This document shows, one piece after another, positions 1 through 6,794 of a DNA stretch of 36,163 nt; within the stretch, counting starts at the first letter, position 1, and each line of letters opens with the position of its first letter. The stretch is from assembly GCA_016931655.1 (NCBI GenBank), contig JAFGEJ010000121.1, positions 1-36,163 of the forward strand, given 5' to 3'. Source of the DNA: Phycisphaerae bacterium. GTDB lineage: Bacteria > Planctomycetota > Phycisphaerae > SM23-33. Position numbers and translations under genes: made by a program. The notes below the pieces were generated by a model that was given only the letters and a program-made list of their open reading frames with translations, did no database searches and was not told the DNA's origin.

Positions 1-21
1 GCGCCCGGAAGGCAGGACTCG

Positions 22-1269
22 ATGGCGAAACGACGTGTCGTGATTACCGGCTTGGGGACGGTCAACCCCTTGGCGCATACCGTGCCGGACTTCTGGTCCG
101 CCCTGCTGGCGGGGCGAAGTGGAATTGCCCCGATCACGCTGTTTCCCGCCGCCGACTTCGACAGCCGGATCGGCGGGGAAGTCAAAAACTGGGACGGCCC
201 GCCGCCGGACATGGTGGACGTCCGCGAGAGCAAGCGGATGGACCGCTACGCCCAGTTCGCCGTGACCTCCGCCGTTGAGGCCGTGCGCGACAGCGGGATC
301 CACTTTGACAAGGAAGACCGCACCCGCTGCGGCGTGATCGTCGGCAGCGGTATCGGCGGCCTGCTGACCCTGGAGCAGCAGCACGAGCGCCTGATGGAAA
401 AAGGCCCGAGCAAGGTCAGCCCCTTCACCGTTCCCCGCCTCATGATCAACGCCGCCGGCGGACACATCGCCATCCAGTACAAACTGGAAGGTCCGAATTT
501 TGCCATCGTCACGGCCTGTGCCTCGGCGGCCCATTCCATCGGCGAGGCCGTCCGGATCATCCAGCGCGGCGAAGCCGACGTGATGATTACCGGCGGCACG
601 GAGGCGGCCTTAACGAAGATCGGCCTGGCGAGCTTCTGCGCCCTGCGGGGCCTTTCCACGCGAAACGACGATCCCGAGCACGCCTCGCGCCCCTGGGACG
701 AGGGCCGGGACGGATTCATCCTGGCCGAGGGCGCCGGCTGCGTTGTGATCGAAACCTACGAACACGCCCAGGCTCGCGGGGCACGCATTTACGCCGAGAT
801 GATCGGCTATGGCCTGAGCTGCGACGCCAGCCACATCACCGCCCCCGATCCGGAAGGCGAAGGCGCCGCCCGGGCCATGCGCCTGGCGCTGGCCGACGGC
901 GGCGTGAACCCGCGGGACGTGGGGTACATCAACGCCCACGGAACCAGCACCCAACTGGGCGACGCCGCGGAAACCATCGCGATCAAAAAAGTCTTCGGCG
1001 ATTACGCCAACCACGGCCTGCTGGTCTCCTCCACCAAGAGCATGACCGGCCACCTGCTGGGCGCCTCCGGCGGCGTGGAACTCGTCGCCTGTGCCAGGGC
1101 GATGGAAACCGGCGTGCTTCCGCCGACCATGAATCTCGAAACGCCCGGCGAGGGCATGGACCTGGATTTCATTCCCGATACGCCCCGCGAGAAGAAGGTG
1201 GACGTGATGCTCTCCAACAGCTTCGGCTTCGGCGGACACAACGGATGTATACTCATCAAGCGGGTATAA
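22..1269 (+). CDS. fabF: Beta-ketoacyl-ACP synthase II
   Basis: Condensing enzyme of type II fatty-acid synthesis: it extends acyl-ACP by two carbons using malonyl-ACP in the cytoplasm. At 415 aa it has the usual family length. The thiolase-fold catalytic triad is visible: nucleophile Cys166 in TACASA, His306 in NAHGTST and His344 in SMTGHLLGAS, with Lys339 just before it and the C-terminal glycine-rich NSFGFGGHN loop. The ATG at 22 is preceded by a GGAAGG Shine-Dalgarno. The gene starts at the window edge, so an upstream acpP or other fab gene is possible but not visible. It is followed by a structured repeat and a hairpin terminator and is convergent with argG. Identification is secure. Confidence 0.97.
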   Translation: MAKRRVVITGLGTVNPLAHTVPDFWSALLAGRSGIAPITLFPAADFDSRIGGEVKNWDGPPPDMVDVRESKRMDRYAQFAVTSAVEAVRDSGIHFDKEDRTRCGVIVGSGIGGLLTLEQQHERLMEKGPSKVSPFTVPRLMINAAGGHIAIQYKLEGPNFAIVTACASAAHSIGEAVRIIQRGEADVMITGGTEAALTKIGLASFCALRGLSTRNDDPEHASRPWDEGRDGFILAEGAGCVVIETYEHAQARGARIYAEMIGYGLSCDASHITAPDPEGEGAARAMRLALADGGVNPRDVGYINAHGTSTQLGDAAETIAIKKVFGDYANHGLLVSSTKSMTGHLLGASGGVELVACARAMETGVLPPTMNLETPGEGMDLDFIPDTPREKKVDVMLSNSFGFGGHNGCILIKRV

Positions 1270-1291
1270 GACAGTACAAGTAAAACGATAT

Positions 1292-1466
1292 GTGGCACCT
1301 TCAAGCGAGTTTTTTATAAAAGATATCGCTTGTGGGTGCTTTTTTTCTTCCTGCTGCCTACTCTGCTTCGCCCTGCGTAGCGGCTACGCAGAGCAGGGTT
1401 GCCTGTTCCCTGCTGCCTTTTCTGGAAAGCACCCACAATCGTCGAAGCGACGATTGAAGGCGCCAC
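1292..1466. repeat. Four-way (cloverleaf-like) repeat element, copy A
   Basis: Starts 22 bp after the fabF stop. The ends GTGGCACCTT and AAGGCGCCAC pair. Inside are a hairpin CAAGCGA/TCGCTTG, a stem TGGGTGCTTT/AAAGCACCCA closing a ~70-nt loop with its own CTGCGTAG/CTACGCAG hairpin, and a hairpin CAATCGTCG-aag-CGACGATTG. Together they make a four-way junction. A second copy at 19049-19176 shares the outer arms and the TGGGTG/CACCCA stem but has different inner hairpins that still pair. The stems are read directly; the folding and any function are inferred. Confidence 0.75.
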
Positions 1467-1480
1467 AACCTTGAAAAATT

Positions 1481-1513
1481 GCCTGGTGGAGCACCCGCTC
1501 CACCAGGCTTTTT
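1481..1513 (+). terminator. Rho-independent terminator after fabF
   Basis: A 12-bp perfect stem GCCTGGTGGAGC / GCTCCACCAGGC with loop ACCC is followed by TTTTT. The opposite strand also runs into an AATTTTT tract, so it could work in both directions between convergent fabF and argG. The stem resembles the 26-bp CGTGG-type palindromes at 8835 and 34105, so it may be a repeat recruited as a terminator. Confidence 0.75.
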
Positions 1514-1527
1514 CCAATCGAGTTTTT

Positions 1528-1686
1528 TGATAGTAGCCACGGGCGCAAGCCCGTGGGAATCGAAAGACAATTTTTCAAAAGCCCCGGAGGGGCGATTGAA
1601 CTTTTATACGTTTCAGTCGTCCCTCCGGGACTCCGAAGAAATCTATCACCGCGTAGTCCACGGGCTTGCGCCCGTGGCTACTATCA
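1528..1686. repeat. Nested palindromic element (CCACGGGC type)
   Basis: The two ends are inverted copies of about 29 bp: TGATAGTAGCCACGGGC... and ...GCCCGTGGCTACTATCA. Each end is itself a hairpin (CCACGGGC/GCCCGTGG). The interior holds two weaker hairpins around CCCCGGAGGGG and TCCCTCCGGGA that are also roughly inverted to each other. Together with copy A and the two terminators this fills the 490-bp fabF-argG gap; I see no gene there. Confidence 0.8.
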
Positions 1687-1703
1687 GAAGTCTGATACAC
1701 ATA

Positions 1704-1737
1704 AAAACATGGCGGTATCCTTAAGGAATTCCGCCAT
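1704..1737 (-). terminator. Terminator after argG
   Basis: Read on the minus strand, an imperfect palindrome with arms ATGGCGG/CCGCCAT and inner TCCTT/AAGGA is followed by GTTTTTAT. It lies 22 bp beyond the argG stop, the expected place for a rho-independent terminator. Confidence 0.6.
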
Positions 1738-1758
1738 GCAAAACTTGTTGAACTGACT

Positions 1759-2964
1759 CTATTTCCCCCGGCCTTTCATCTGCAGGCCGAAGAGCTTGAT
1801 AAACCCCGTCGCGTCGGAGGGGGTGTACTCCTGGCCCATGGTGAAGCTGGCGAGCTTGTCGGAGTACAGGCTGTTGGGGCTTTCCACGCCGGCGGCGGTC
1901 GCCCGGCCTTTGAAACACTTCATCCGCACCGATCCGGTGACGTTCTTCTGCGTCGAGGCCACGAACGCGTCCAGGGCCTTGCGCAGCGGACAGAACCATT
2001 GGCCGTTGTAGACCATCTCGGCGTACTTCAAACCGACCTGCTGCTTGTAGTGCAGCGTGTCGCGGTCGAGAGTCAGGCTCTCCAGCGCCCGGTGGGCTTC
2101 GTACAGAATCGTACCGCCCGGCGTTTCGTACGCGCCGCGGGACTTGATGCCCACCAGCCGGTTCTCCACCAAATCCACCTGGCCGACCGCGTGCTTACCG
2201 CCCAGGGCGTTGAGCTTCTCAATGATCTTTTCGCCGGGCAGCTTCACGCCGTCCAGCCCGACGGGTTTTCCGTAGCGGAAATCCACCCGCACGTAGGCGG
2301 GCTTGTTCGGGGCCTTCGAGAGCGGTACGGACATCACCCACAGGTCGTCCTTCGGCTCGTTGCGCGGGTCTTCCAGGTCCGCGCCCTCGTGGCTGATGTG
2401 CCACAGGTTGCGGTCGCGCGAGTAGATTTTCTTTTTGCTCTGGGCGATGGGGATGCCTTTCGCTTTGGCGTAGTCGATGGCGGCCTCCCGGCTGGTCAGC
2501 TCGAAGGACGGATCCTTCCAGGGCGCGATAATCGTCAGCTTCGGCGCCAGGGCCATGAACGTCAGCTCGAAGCGCACCTGGTCGTTTCCCTTGCCCGTGG
2601 CGCCGTGGGCGACGGCGTCGGCGTGGTACTTCCTGGCGCAGTCCACCTGCCCGCGTGCGATCAACGGCCTGGCGATACTCGTGCCGAGCATGTACACGCT
2701 TTCGTACACCGCGCCGGCGGCCAGCATCTTGAAGCAATACTCCTCCGCGAATTCCCTGCGCAGGTCGTCCACCACGCACTTACTCGCGCCGCTGGCCAGG
2801 GCCTTTTTCTCGATGCCTTTCAGTTCGTCGGCCCCCTGGCCGAGGTCGGCGACGTAGGCGATGACCTCGCAGCCGTATTTGTCCTTCAGCCACGGCAAGA
2901 TGACCGACGTATCCAGCCCGCCGGAATAGGCGAGCACGACTCTCGAAACGTTCTTTTTAGACAT
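1759..2964 (-). CDS. argG: Argininosuccinate synthase
   Basis: Joins citrulline and aspartate using ATP to form argininosuccinate, the penultimate step of arginine synthesis. The N-terminal ATP pyrophosphatase loop is clear ([13 protein letters not shown]), and the family motifs [10 protein letters not shown] and EGADLEDP are visible. The protein is 401 aa from the chosen start, matching the family. The ORF track begins ten codons earlier, but the ATG at 2964 (MSKKNVSR) has an AGGAG eight bases upstream, so I use it. The gene stands alone with its own promoter. No other arg gene is in the window. Identification is secure. Confidence 0.97.
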   Translation of the reverse strand: MSKKNVSRVVLAYSGGLDTSVILPWLKDKYGCEVIAYVADLGQGADELKGIEKKALASGASKCVVDDLRREFAEEYCFKMLAAGAVYESVYMLGTSIARPLIARGQVDCARKYHADAVAHGATGKGNDQVRFELTFMALAPKLTIIAPWKDPSFELTSREAAIDYAKAKGIPIAQSKKKIYSRDRNLWHISHEGADLEDPRNEPKDDLWVMSVPLSKAPNKPAYVRVDFRYGKPVGLDGVKLPGEKIIEKLNALGGKHAVGQVDLVENRLVGIKSRGAYETPGGTILYEAHRALESLTLDRDTLHYKQQVGLKYAEMVYNGQWFCPLRKALDAFVASTQKNVTGSVRMKCFKGRATAAGVESPNSLYSDKLASFTMGQEYTPSDATGFIKLFGLQMKGRGK

Positions 2965-3026
2965 ATATTCGTCTCCTGCGCCGCGAGGGCGCATTATGGC
3001 GTTTCAGGAAAAGAAACAGAACGGGG

Positions 3027-3056
3027 ATTCTAGGCGCACAGGAGGGGTGTTGGCAA
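3027..3056 (-). promoter_or_regulatory. Sigma-70-type promoter for argG
   Basis: On the minus strand TTGCCA (3051-3056) and TAGAAT (3027-3032) are separated by 18 bp, about 60 bp ahead of the argG start. The -35 box overlaps the edge of a hairpin pair at 3047-3112. I cannot recognise an ArgR box with confidence. Confidence 0.6.
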
Positions 3057-3112
3057 GGGTCTCACCGGAGCGAGACCCGACGCCGCAGGCGAAGCGTCGA
3101 GAGGACGAACAC
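3047..3112. repeat. Hairpin pair upstream of argG
   Basis: Two adjacent hairpins, GGTCTC...GAGACC and CGACGC...GCGTCG, are enclosed by short arms GTGTT/AACAC. This resembles the nested-palindrome plan seen elsewhere, on a smaller scale, and could instead be part of argG regulation. The next ~130 bp, to 3244, hold only a run of TTCCGAA-like repeats and no gene. Confidence 0.4.
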
Positions 3113-3244
3113 GTTGACGCGGCTGCAACCCATGATTCCGTTATTTTATATCGGCGTTTGGAGAAAGCCAACACGGATATTTCCTTGTTTCCGAAAAATT
3201 CCGAAAGATTCCGAACGTTTTCAAAAAGCTGCAATCCGCGCGGG

Positions 3245-3445
3245 AGTAACCTTATTTCCTGGCGGCAACTCGATGATTCCCACAAGCCCTGTGGACGTGC
3301 AAAAAACGCGACACAGAGCAACTGAGAAACTGAGAAGATTTTTATTTTTTCCTTCTCTATATCTTCTCTGTCTCTCAGGAACTCTGTGTCGGATTTTCTT
3401 GATTTTTCATCGTACCAGATTTTGGATGAAAATCCGGTCGCACAC
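3245..3445. repeat. ~200-bp dispersed repeat, copy 1
   Basis: Homologous over its whole length to 9771-9961. Shared blocks are TTTCCTGGCGGCAACT, CCCTGTGG, AAAAAACGCGACACAGAG, ATATCTTCTCTGTCTCTCAG and GTGTCGGATTTTCT. Its core (3309-3391) is an inverted repeat GACACAGAG...CTCTGTGTC. Both copies lie just upstream of the promoter of an exported-protein gene. No ORF is convincing. Confidence 0.8.
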
Positions 3446-3472
3446 ATCCGCGTCTCGATCACCAAGCCGGCC

Positions 3473-3502
3473 TCGACATCCCCTCGCCCCTCGGCGTATA
3501 CT
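3473..3502 (+). promoter_or_regulatory. Promoter for the STN-domain gene
   Basis: TCGACA (3473-3478) and TATACT (3497-3502) are separated by 18 bp, about 30 bp ahead of the chosen ATG at 3533. The -10 match is good and the -35 moderate. Confidence 0.5.
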
Positions 3503-3532
3503 ATGGTTTGCCATCCAGCAGGGAGACGACAA

Positions 3533-4726
3533 ATGAACACTTCAACGAGACTCGGCCTGGCGGTGTTGACGGGAATGCTGATCGGTTCGGCGGCCTTGGC
3601 CCAGGACGGCGGCGGGGCGCTGCAGCGCAAACTGGACGAACCGGTGCGGCTGAATCTGCGGAACACGCCCCTGCCGGCGGTCTTCGCGGCCCTGAGCCGC
3701 CAGTCGGGCGTGCGGTTCGACGTTCTGCCCGATACGTACCGCTTTTTGCCCTACGGCGAGGACACGCGGCTGGACGTTTCGCTGCCCGGCCAGAGCCTGC
3801 GAGAGACGCTCTCGAATATGCTCGCGCCGCAGGGACTCGCCTGGGAGGTGCACGACAAGGACGTTCGCATTCAGCCGGCCGAGCCGCTCTACCGCATTGC
3901 CCGCCGAGCGACGTACGACGAACTGAAGCGCATCGGACAGTTGATGACGGCCCGTGTAAAGAAATTGGAAAAGAACGACGTGGCGGCCACTCTGGCCGGC
4001 GCCGCCGACGGGACGGACTGGAAGGTCATTCTCCCGGCCGCCTGGAGTGAAAAACAGGTCGAGCAGTTTGGGGAGCAGTTTGCCAAGGCGCCGGGCGGTA
4101 CGGCGGCGGACTGGCTGGACGCCGGCTGCGGGCCAAAGCTGACCTGGCGACTCGACGGCGAAAAAATCATCATCCTTTCCCGCAAAGACCAGGTCCTCCA
4201 CCAGCTCGAGAGGCGCGTCTCCCTGCAATACAAGGACGCGCCGCTGATGACGGTGCTTCTGGACCTGGCCCGGCTGGCTCGCGTCAAGCTCCTGCCCGCC
4301 CCGGGCGTGATGAACTACCTCCCGCCGACGGTGCGAAAGAATTTCACGCTGGCGGTGGACGACGCGAGTATCGACCAGGCGCTGAAGGTGATTTCCGGCT
4401 CCACGGGTCTGGAATTTCCGGTCTCCGCGGAGGGCATCGCCGTCCGCCGCGCCGCGGACGTACCGATCGGCCCGATCGAGTCGCGCGGCACGGAACCCGG
4501 CGGTGCAGCCGGCGTGTTCGTTCAGACCGTGATCCCCACCTCCGGCGGGCGCGAGTTGCGCGTGTTCTTCGTTCCCGGAGACATGTCCACCGATCTCCAG
4601 GCCGCCCTGGAGGCCGAACGGCGGCGCATCGTCCGGGAACTGGAAAAACACTTCGTCTCCCCCGACGCCCCAGCCGGCAAAACCGACGGCGAAGATAAAT
4701 ATCCCCCCGCTTTTATTCAGAAGTAA
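3533..4726 (+). CDS. Exported protein with two STN/secretin-N-like domains
   Basis: A 397-aa exported protein of unknown function. The ATG at 3533 follows GGGAGA and begins a clear signal peptide (hydrophobic LAVLTGMLIGSAALA, cleavage likely near ALA-Q), so I reject the earlier starts of the 446-aa track ORF. Two regions, about residues 30-115 and 225-315, follow the pattern of secretin/TonB short N-terminal domains: strand, 'PLxxVLxxLARxxxV', hydrophobic strand, then 'SIDQALKVISGSTGLEF'. Such domains occur at the start of secretins and in periplasmic planctomycete proteins. No secretin pore domain follows, so it is probably a free periplasmic or accessory protein. The region between the two domains is charged and not recognised. 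Confidence 0.7.
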   Translation: MNTSTRLGLAVLTGMLIGSAALAQDGGGALQRKLDEPVRLNLRNTPLPAVFAALSRQSGVRFDVLPDTYRFLPYGEDTRLDVSLPGQSLRETLSNMLAPQGLAWEVHDKDVRIQPAEPLYRIARRATYDELKRIGQLMTARVKKLEKNDVAATLAGAADGTDWKVILPAAWSEKQVEQFGEQFAKAPGGTAADWLDAGCGPKLTWRLDGEKIIILSRKDQVLHQLERRVSLQYKDAPLMTVLLDLARLARVKLLPAPGVMNYLPPTVRKNFTLAVDDASIDQALKVISGSTGLEFPVSAEGIAVRRAADVPIGPIESRGTEPGGAAGVFVQTVIPTSGGRELRVFFVPGDMSTDLQAALEAERRRIVRELEKHFVSPDAPAGKTDGEDKYPPAFIQK

Positions 4727-4751
4727 TATAACCGATTTGTTGATTGGTTCA

Positions 4752-5012
4752 TTGAGGCCGTCCGGAAATTACTATGTCATTTTTTCTTTTCTTCGACCCG
4801 AAGGGTCGAGGAGCGTCTGGCCGGGGGTGAGCGAAGCGAACCCCCGGAAACGAGTTCTTTTTTAAAAAGAATTTGAGTCCCAACGGGACGACAGCGAGTT
4901 TGATGAGAAGGAACCGTTGCTGTCGCCCCGTTGGGGCTATAAGAAAATTAGCCGCCTTCCGGGGGGTCACTTCGTTCACCCCCGGCCAAACGCTTTTGGT
5001 CCCTTCGGGACC
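4752..5012. repeat. Nested palindromic element (GACCCGAAGGGTC type), full copy
   Basis: Fills the 339-bp gap before the DUF2283 gene. Hairpins in order are GACCCGAAGGGTC, an inverted GGGGGTGAGCGAAGCGAACCCCC, GTCCCAACGGGAC, GCCCCGTTGGGGC, a CCGGGGGGTCAC...TTCACCCCCGG hairpin, and GGTCCCTTCGGGACC. The first three are inverted counterparts of the last three. The first 85 bp, including the non-palindromic TTGAGGC-GTCC-GAAATTA flank, recur at 36079-36163. Confidence 0.85.
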
Positions 5013-5065
5013 AGGAAACCGGTCTATTTGAAAAATGAAGTACTTCCCGACAGGAGTTTCAAGGC

Positions 5066-5284
5066 ATGAAACTGAATTACTATAAAGACACGGACTCGCT
5101 TTACATCGATCTGTCTTCCAAACTCAGTACAAACAGCAGGGAAATTTCCGAAGGCCTTGTGTTGGACTTTGACGCCGAGGGCAATATTGTCGGAATCGAC
5201 ATCGACAATGCCAGCCGAAAAGTGGACCTCAGGGAAATCAGTCTCAGTAAAATTCCCTCTGAAACCGAACGGTTGACGGCATAA
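5066..5284 (+). CDS. DUF2283 family small protein
   Basis: A 72-aa protein with the DUF2283 pattern: 'YYKDTDSLYIDLS' near the N-terminus, then 'SEGLVLDFDAEGNIVGIDIDNAS'. The family is widespread and of unknown biochemical function, and often sits near mobile or toxin-antitoxin genes. An AGGAG lies about nine bases before the ATG. The gene is isolated between two intergenic stretches, directly behind a nested palindromic element. I infer no specific role. Confidence 0.8.
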   Translation: MKLNYYKDTDSLYIDLSSKLSTNSREISEGLVLDFDAEGNIVGIDIDNASRKVDLREISLSKIPSETERLTA

Positions 5285-5396
5285 ACACGCTCTGCGATCT
5301 CTCCGTGGTTTTTTTTGACTCGCTTCTTTTTTCTTCCTGATTCATCCAATGAAATTGCGGCGGGGGCGGAAGGAAATCGCAGCCGGAACAATCCTC

Positions 5397-5426
5397 TTGC
5401 TCCGCGCCCCGGCGGGCCGATAGTAT
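5397..5426 (+). promoter_or_regulatory. Promoter for the GH57 gene, probably leaderless
   Basis: TTGCTC (5397-5402) and TAGTAT (5421-5426) with an 18-bp spacer. The predicted start of transcription falls within a few bases of the ATG at 5437, and no Shine-Dalgarno is present, suggesting a leaderless mRNA. The -10 sits in the small palindrome CCGATAGTATCGG. Confidence 0.5.
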
Positions 5427-5436
5427 CGGTATTATT

Positions 5437-6609
5437 ATGGCCAGCGTCGTTTTTTACTTTCAGGTGCACCAGCCGTACCGGCTGCGGCGATACAGCATTT
5501 TCGACGACAGTCCGTCGTACTTCGACGACTACAACAACGAGCAGATTCTGCGCAAGGTGGCCCAGAAGTGCTACCTGCCGACGAATCGCCTGCTGCTGGA
5601 GCTTCTGCGCCAATACGGGGGGCGTTTCCGCGTGAGTTATTCCGTCACCGGCACGGTGATCGACCAGTTCCGCCAGTGGGCGCCGGAGGTGCTCCAGACG
5701 TTCGAGGACCTGGCCGCCACCGGCTGCGTGGAATTCATCGCCGAGACGTTCTATCACAGCCTGTCGTTTCTCTACAGCCGGGAGGAATTCGTCGATCAGA
5801 CCGAGCAGCATTGCGGGATGATGAAGGCCCTGTTCGGCGCCCGGCCGAGGGTGTTCCGCAACACCGAACTGACCTACAACAACGACGTCGCCCGGACGGT
5901 CGAGGAGATGGGCTTCGACGCCATCCTCACCGAGGGCGCCGACAACGTGCTGGGGTATCGCAGCCCGAATTTTCTCTACAACCCGCCGAACTGCCGCCGT
6001 CTGAAAATGCTGATGAAAAACTACCGCCTCAGCGACGACATCGCCTTCCGCTTTGGAAACCGCGCGTGGGCGGAATGGCCCCTCACCACGGAAAAATTCG
6101 CCGGCTGGGTCGATCAGATCAACGGAAACGGCTACGTCTGCAACCTGTTCATGGACTACGAGACGTTCGGCGAACACCAGTGGGCCGATACGGGCATCTT
6201 CGATTTCCTCCGCGCCCTGCCGGACGCGATTCTGCGCGGCGGGAAAAACGACTTCCTGACCGTTTCGGAGGCGATTCATCGCTACCCCGCCGTCGGCGAG
6301 GTGGACGTGCCGCACATGATCTCCTGGGCCGACACCGAGCGGGACCTGTCGGCCTGGCTGGGCAACAGCATGCAGTCCAACGCCCTGCACGACGTCTACA
6401 CCCTGCGGAACGACGTGCTGGCCGCCGGCGACCCGCTGCTGCTCCACCAGTGGCGCATGCTCCAGACGTCCGACCACTTTTATTACATGTGCACGAAATA
6501 CTTCGCCGACGGCGACGTGCACAAATACTTCAATCCCTACGAATCGCCCTACGACGCCTATATCAACTATATGAACATTCTTGATAACGTCCGTGCCCGC
6601 TGCCATTAG
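5437..6609 (+). CDS. Glycoside hydrolase family 57 (alpha-amylase type)
   Basis: Probably cleaves or rearranges alpha-1,4-glucans (glycogen or maltodextrin) in the cytoplasm, as no signal peptide is present. The conserved GH57 regions are visible: HQPY at residues 11-14, the nucleophile region RNTEL with Glu144, and MDYETFGEH with the presumed acid/base Asp240. At 390 aa it is a compact single-domain member like the archaeal and planctomycete alpha-amylases, not the longer branching enzymes. The next gene is a debranching enzyme, supporting a shared role in glycogen breakdown. The exact specificity (amylase versus 4-alpha-glucanotransferase) cannot be read from sequence alone. Confidence 0.88.
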   Translation: MASVVFYFQVHQPYRLRRYSIFDDSPSYFDDYNNEQILRKVAQKCYLPTNRLLLELLRQYGGRFRVSYSVTGTVIDQFRQWAPEVLQTFEDLAATGCVEFIAETFYHSLSFLYSREEFVDQTEQHCGMMKALFGARPRVFRNTELTYNNDVARTVEEMGFDAILTEGADNVLGYRSPNFLYNPPNCRRLKMLMKNYRLSDDIAFRFGNRAWAEWPLTTEKFAGWVDQINGNGYVCNLFMDYETFGEHQWADTGIFDFLRALPDAILRGGKNDFLTVSEAIHRYPAVGEVDVPHMISWADTERDLSAWLGNSMQSNALHDVYTLRNDVLAAGDPLLLHQWRMLQTSDHFYYMCTKYFADGDVHKYFNPYESPYDAYINYMNILDNVRARCH

Positions 6610-6639
6610 AGGGTGAGAGAAAACAAAACACACAAAAAA

Positions 6640-6785
6640 TTGACCACAGAGACACTGAGGGCACAGAGAAGAAACCAGGAAATGGAAGTTAGAAGCTATG
6701 CAAAACGCTGAAGGATGAAATGCGGATAGCTCCTGGCTTCTGACTCCTGATTTCTTCTCTGTGTTCTCTGAGTCTCTGTGGTAAA
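6640..6785. repeat. CACAGAG-family inverted repeat
   Basis: Ends TTGACCACAGAGACACTGAG and the inverse ...TCTCTGTGGTAA enclose a further CACAGAGAAGAAA / TTTCTTCTCTGTG pairing and a central CAGGA...TCCTG. It occupies the whole spacer between the GH57 and debranching-enzyme genes. A closely related element lies at 19562-19742. Confidence 0.8.
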
Positions 6786-6794
6786 AAAATTCTT

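Noticed and set aside
1292-1474. 60-aa ORF in the fabF downstream region
   Set aside because: It lies wholly within a repeat element and hairpin terminator; its composition reflects the repeat.
5101-6633. 510-aa minus-strand ORF opposite the GH57 gene
   Set aside because: Antisense shadow of a gene with clear GH57 catalytic motifs.
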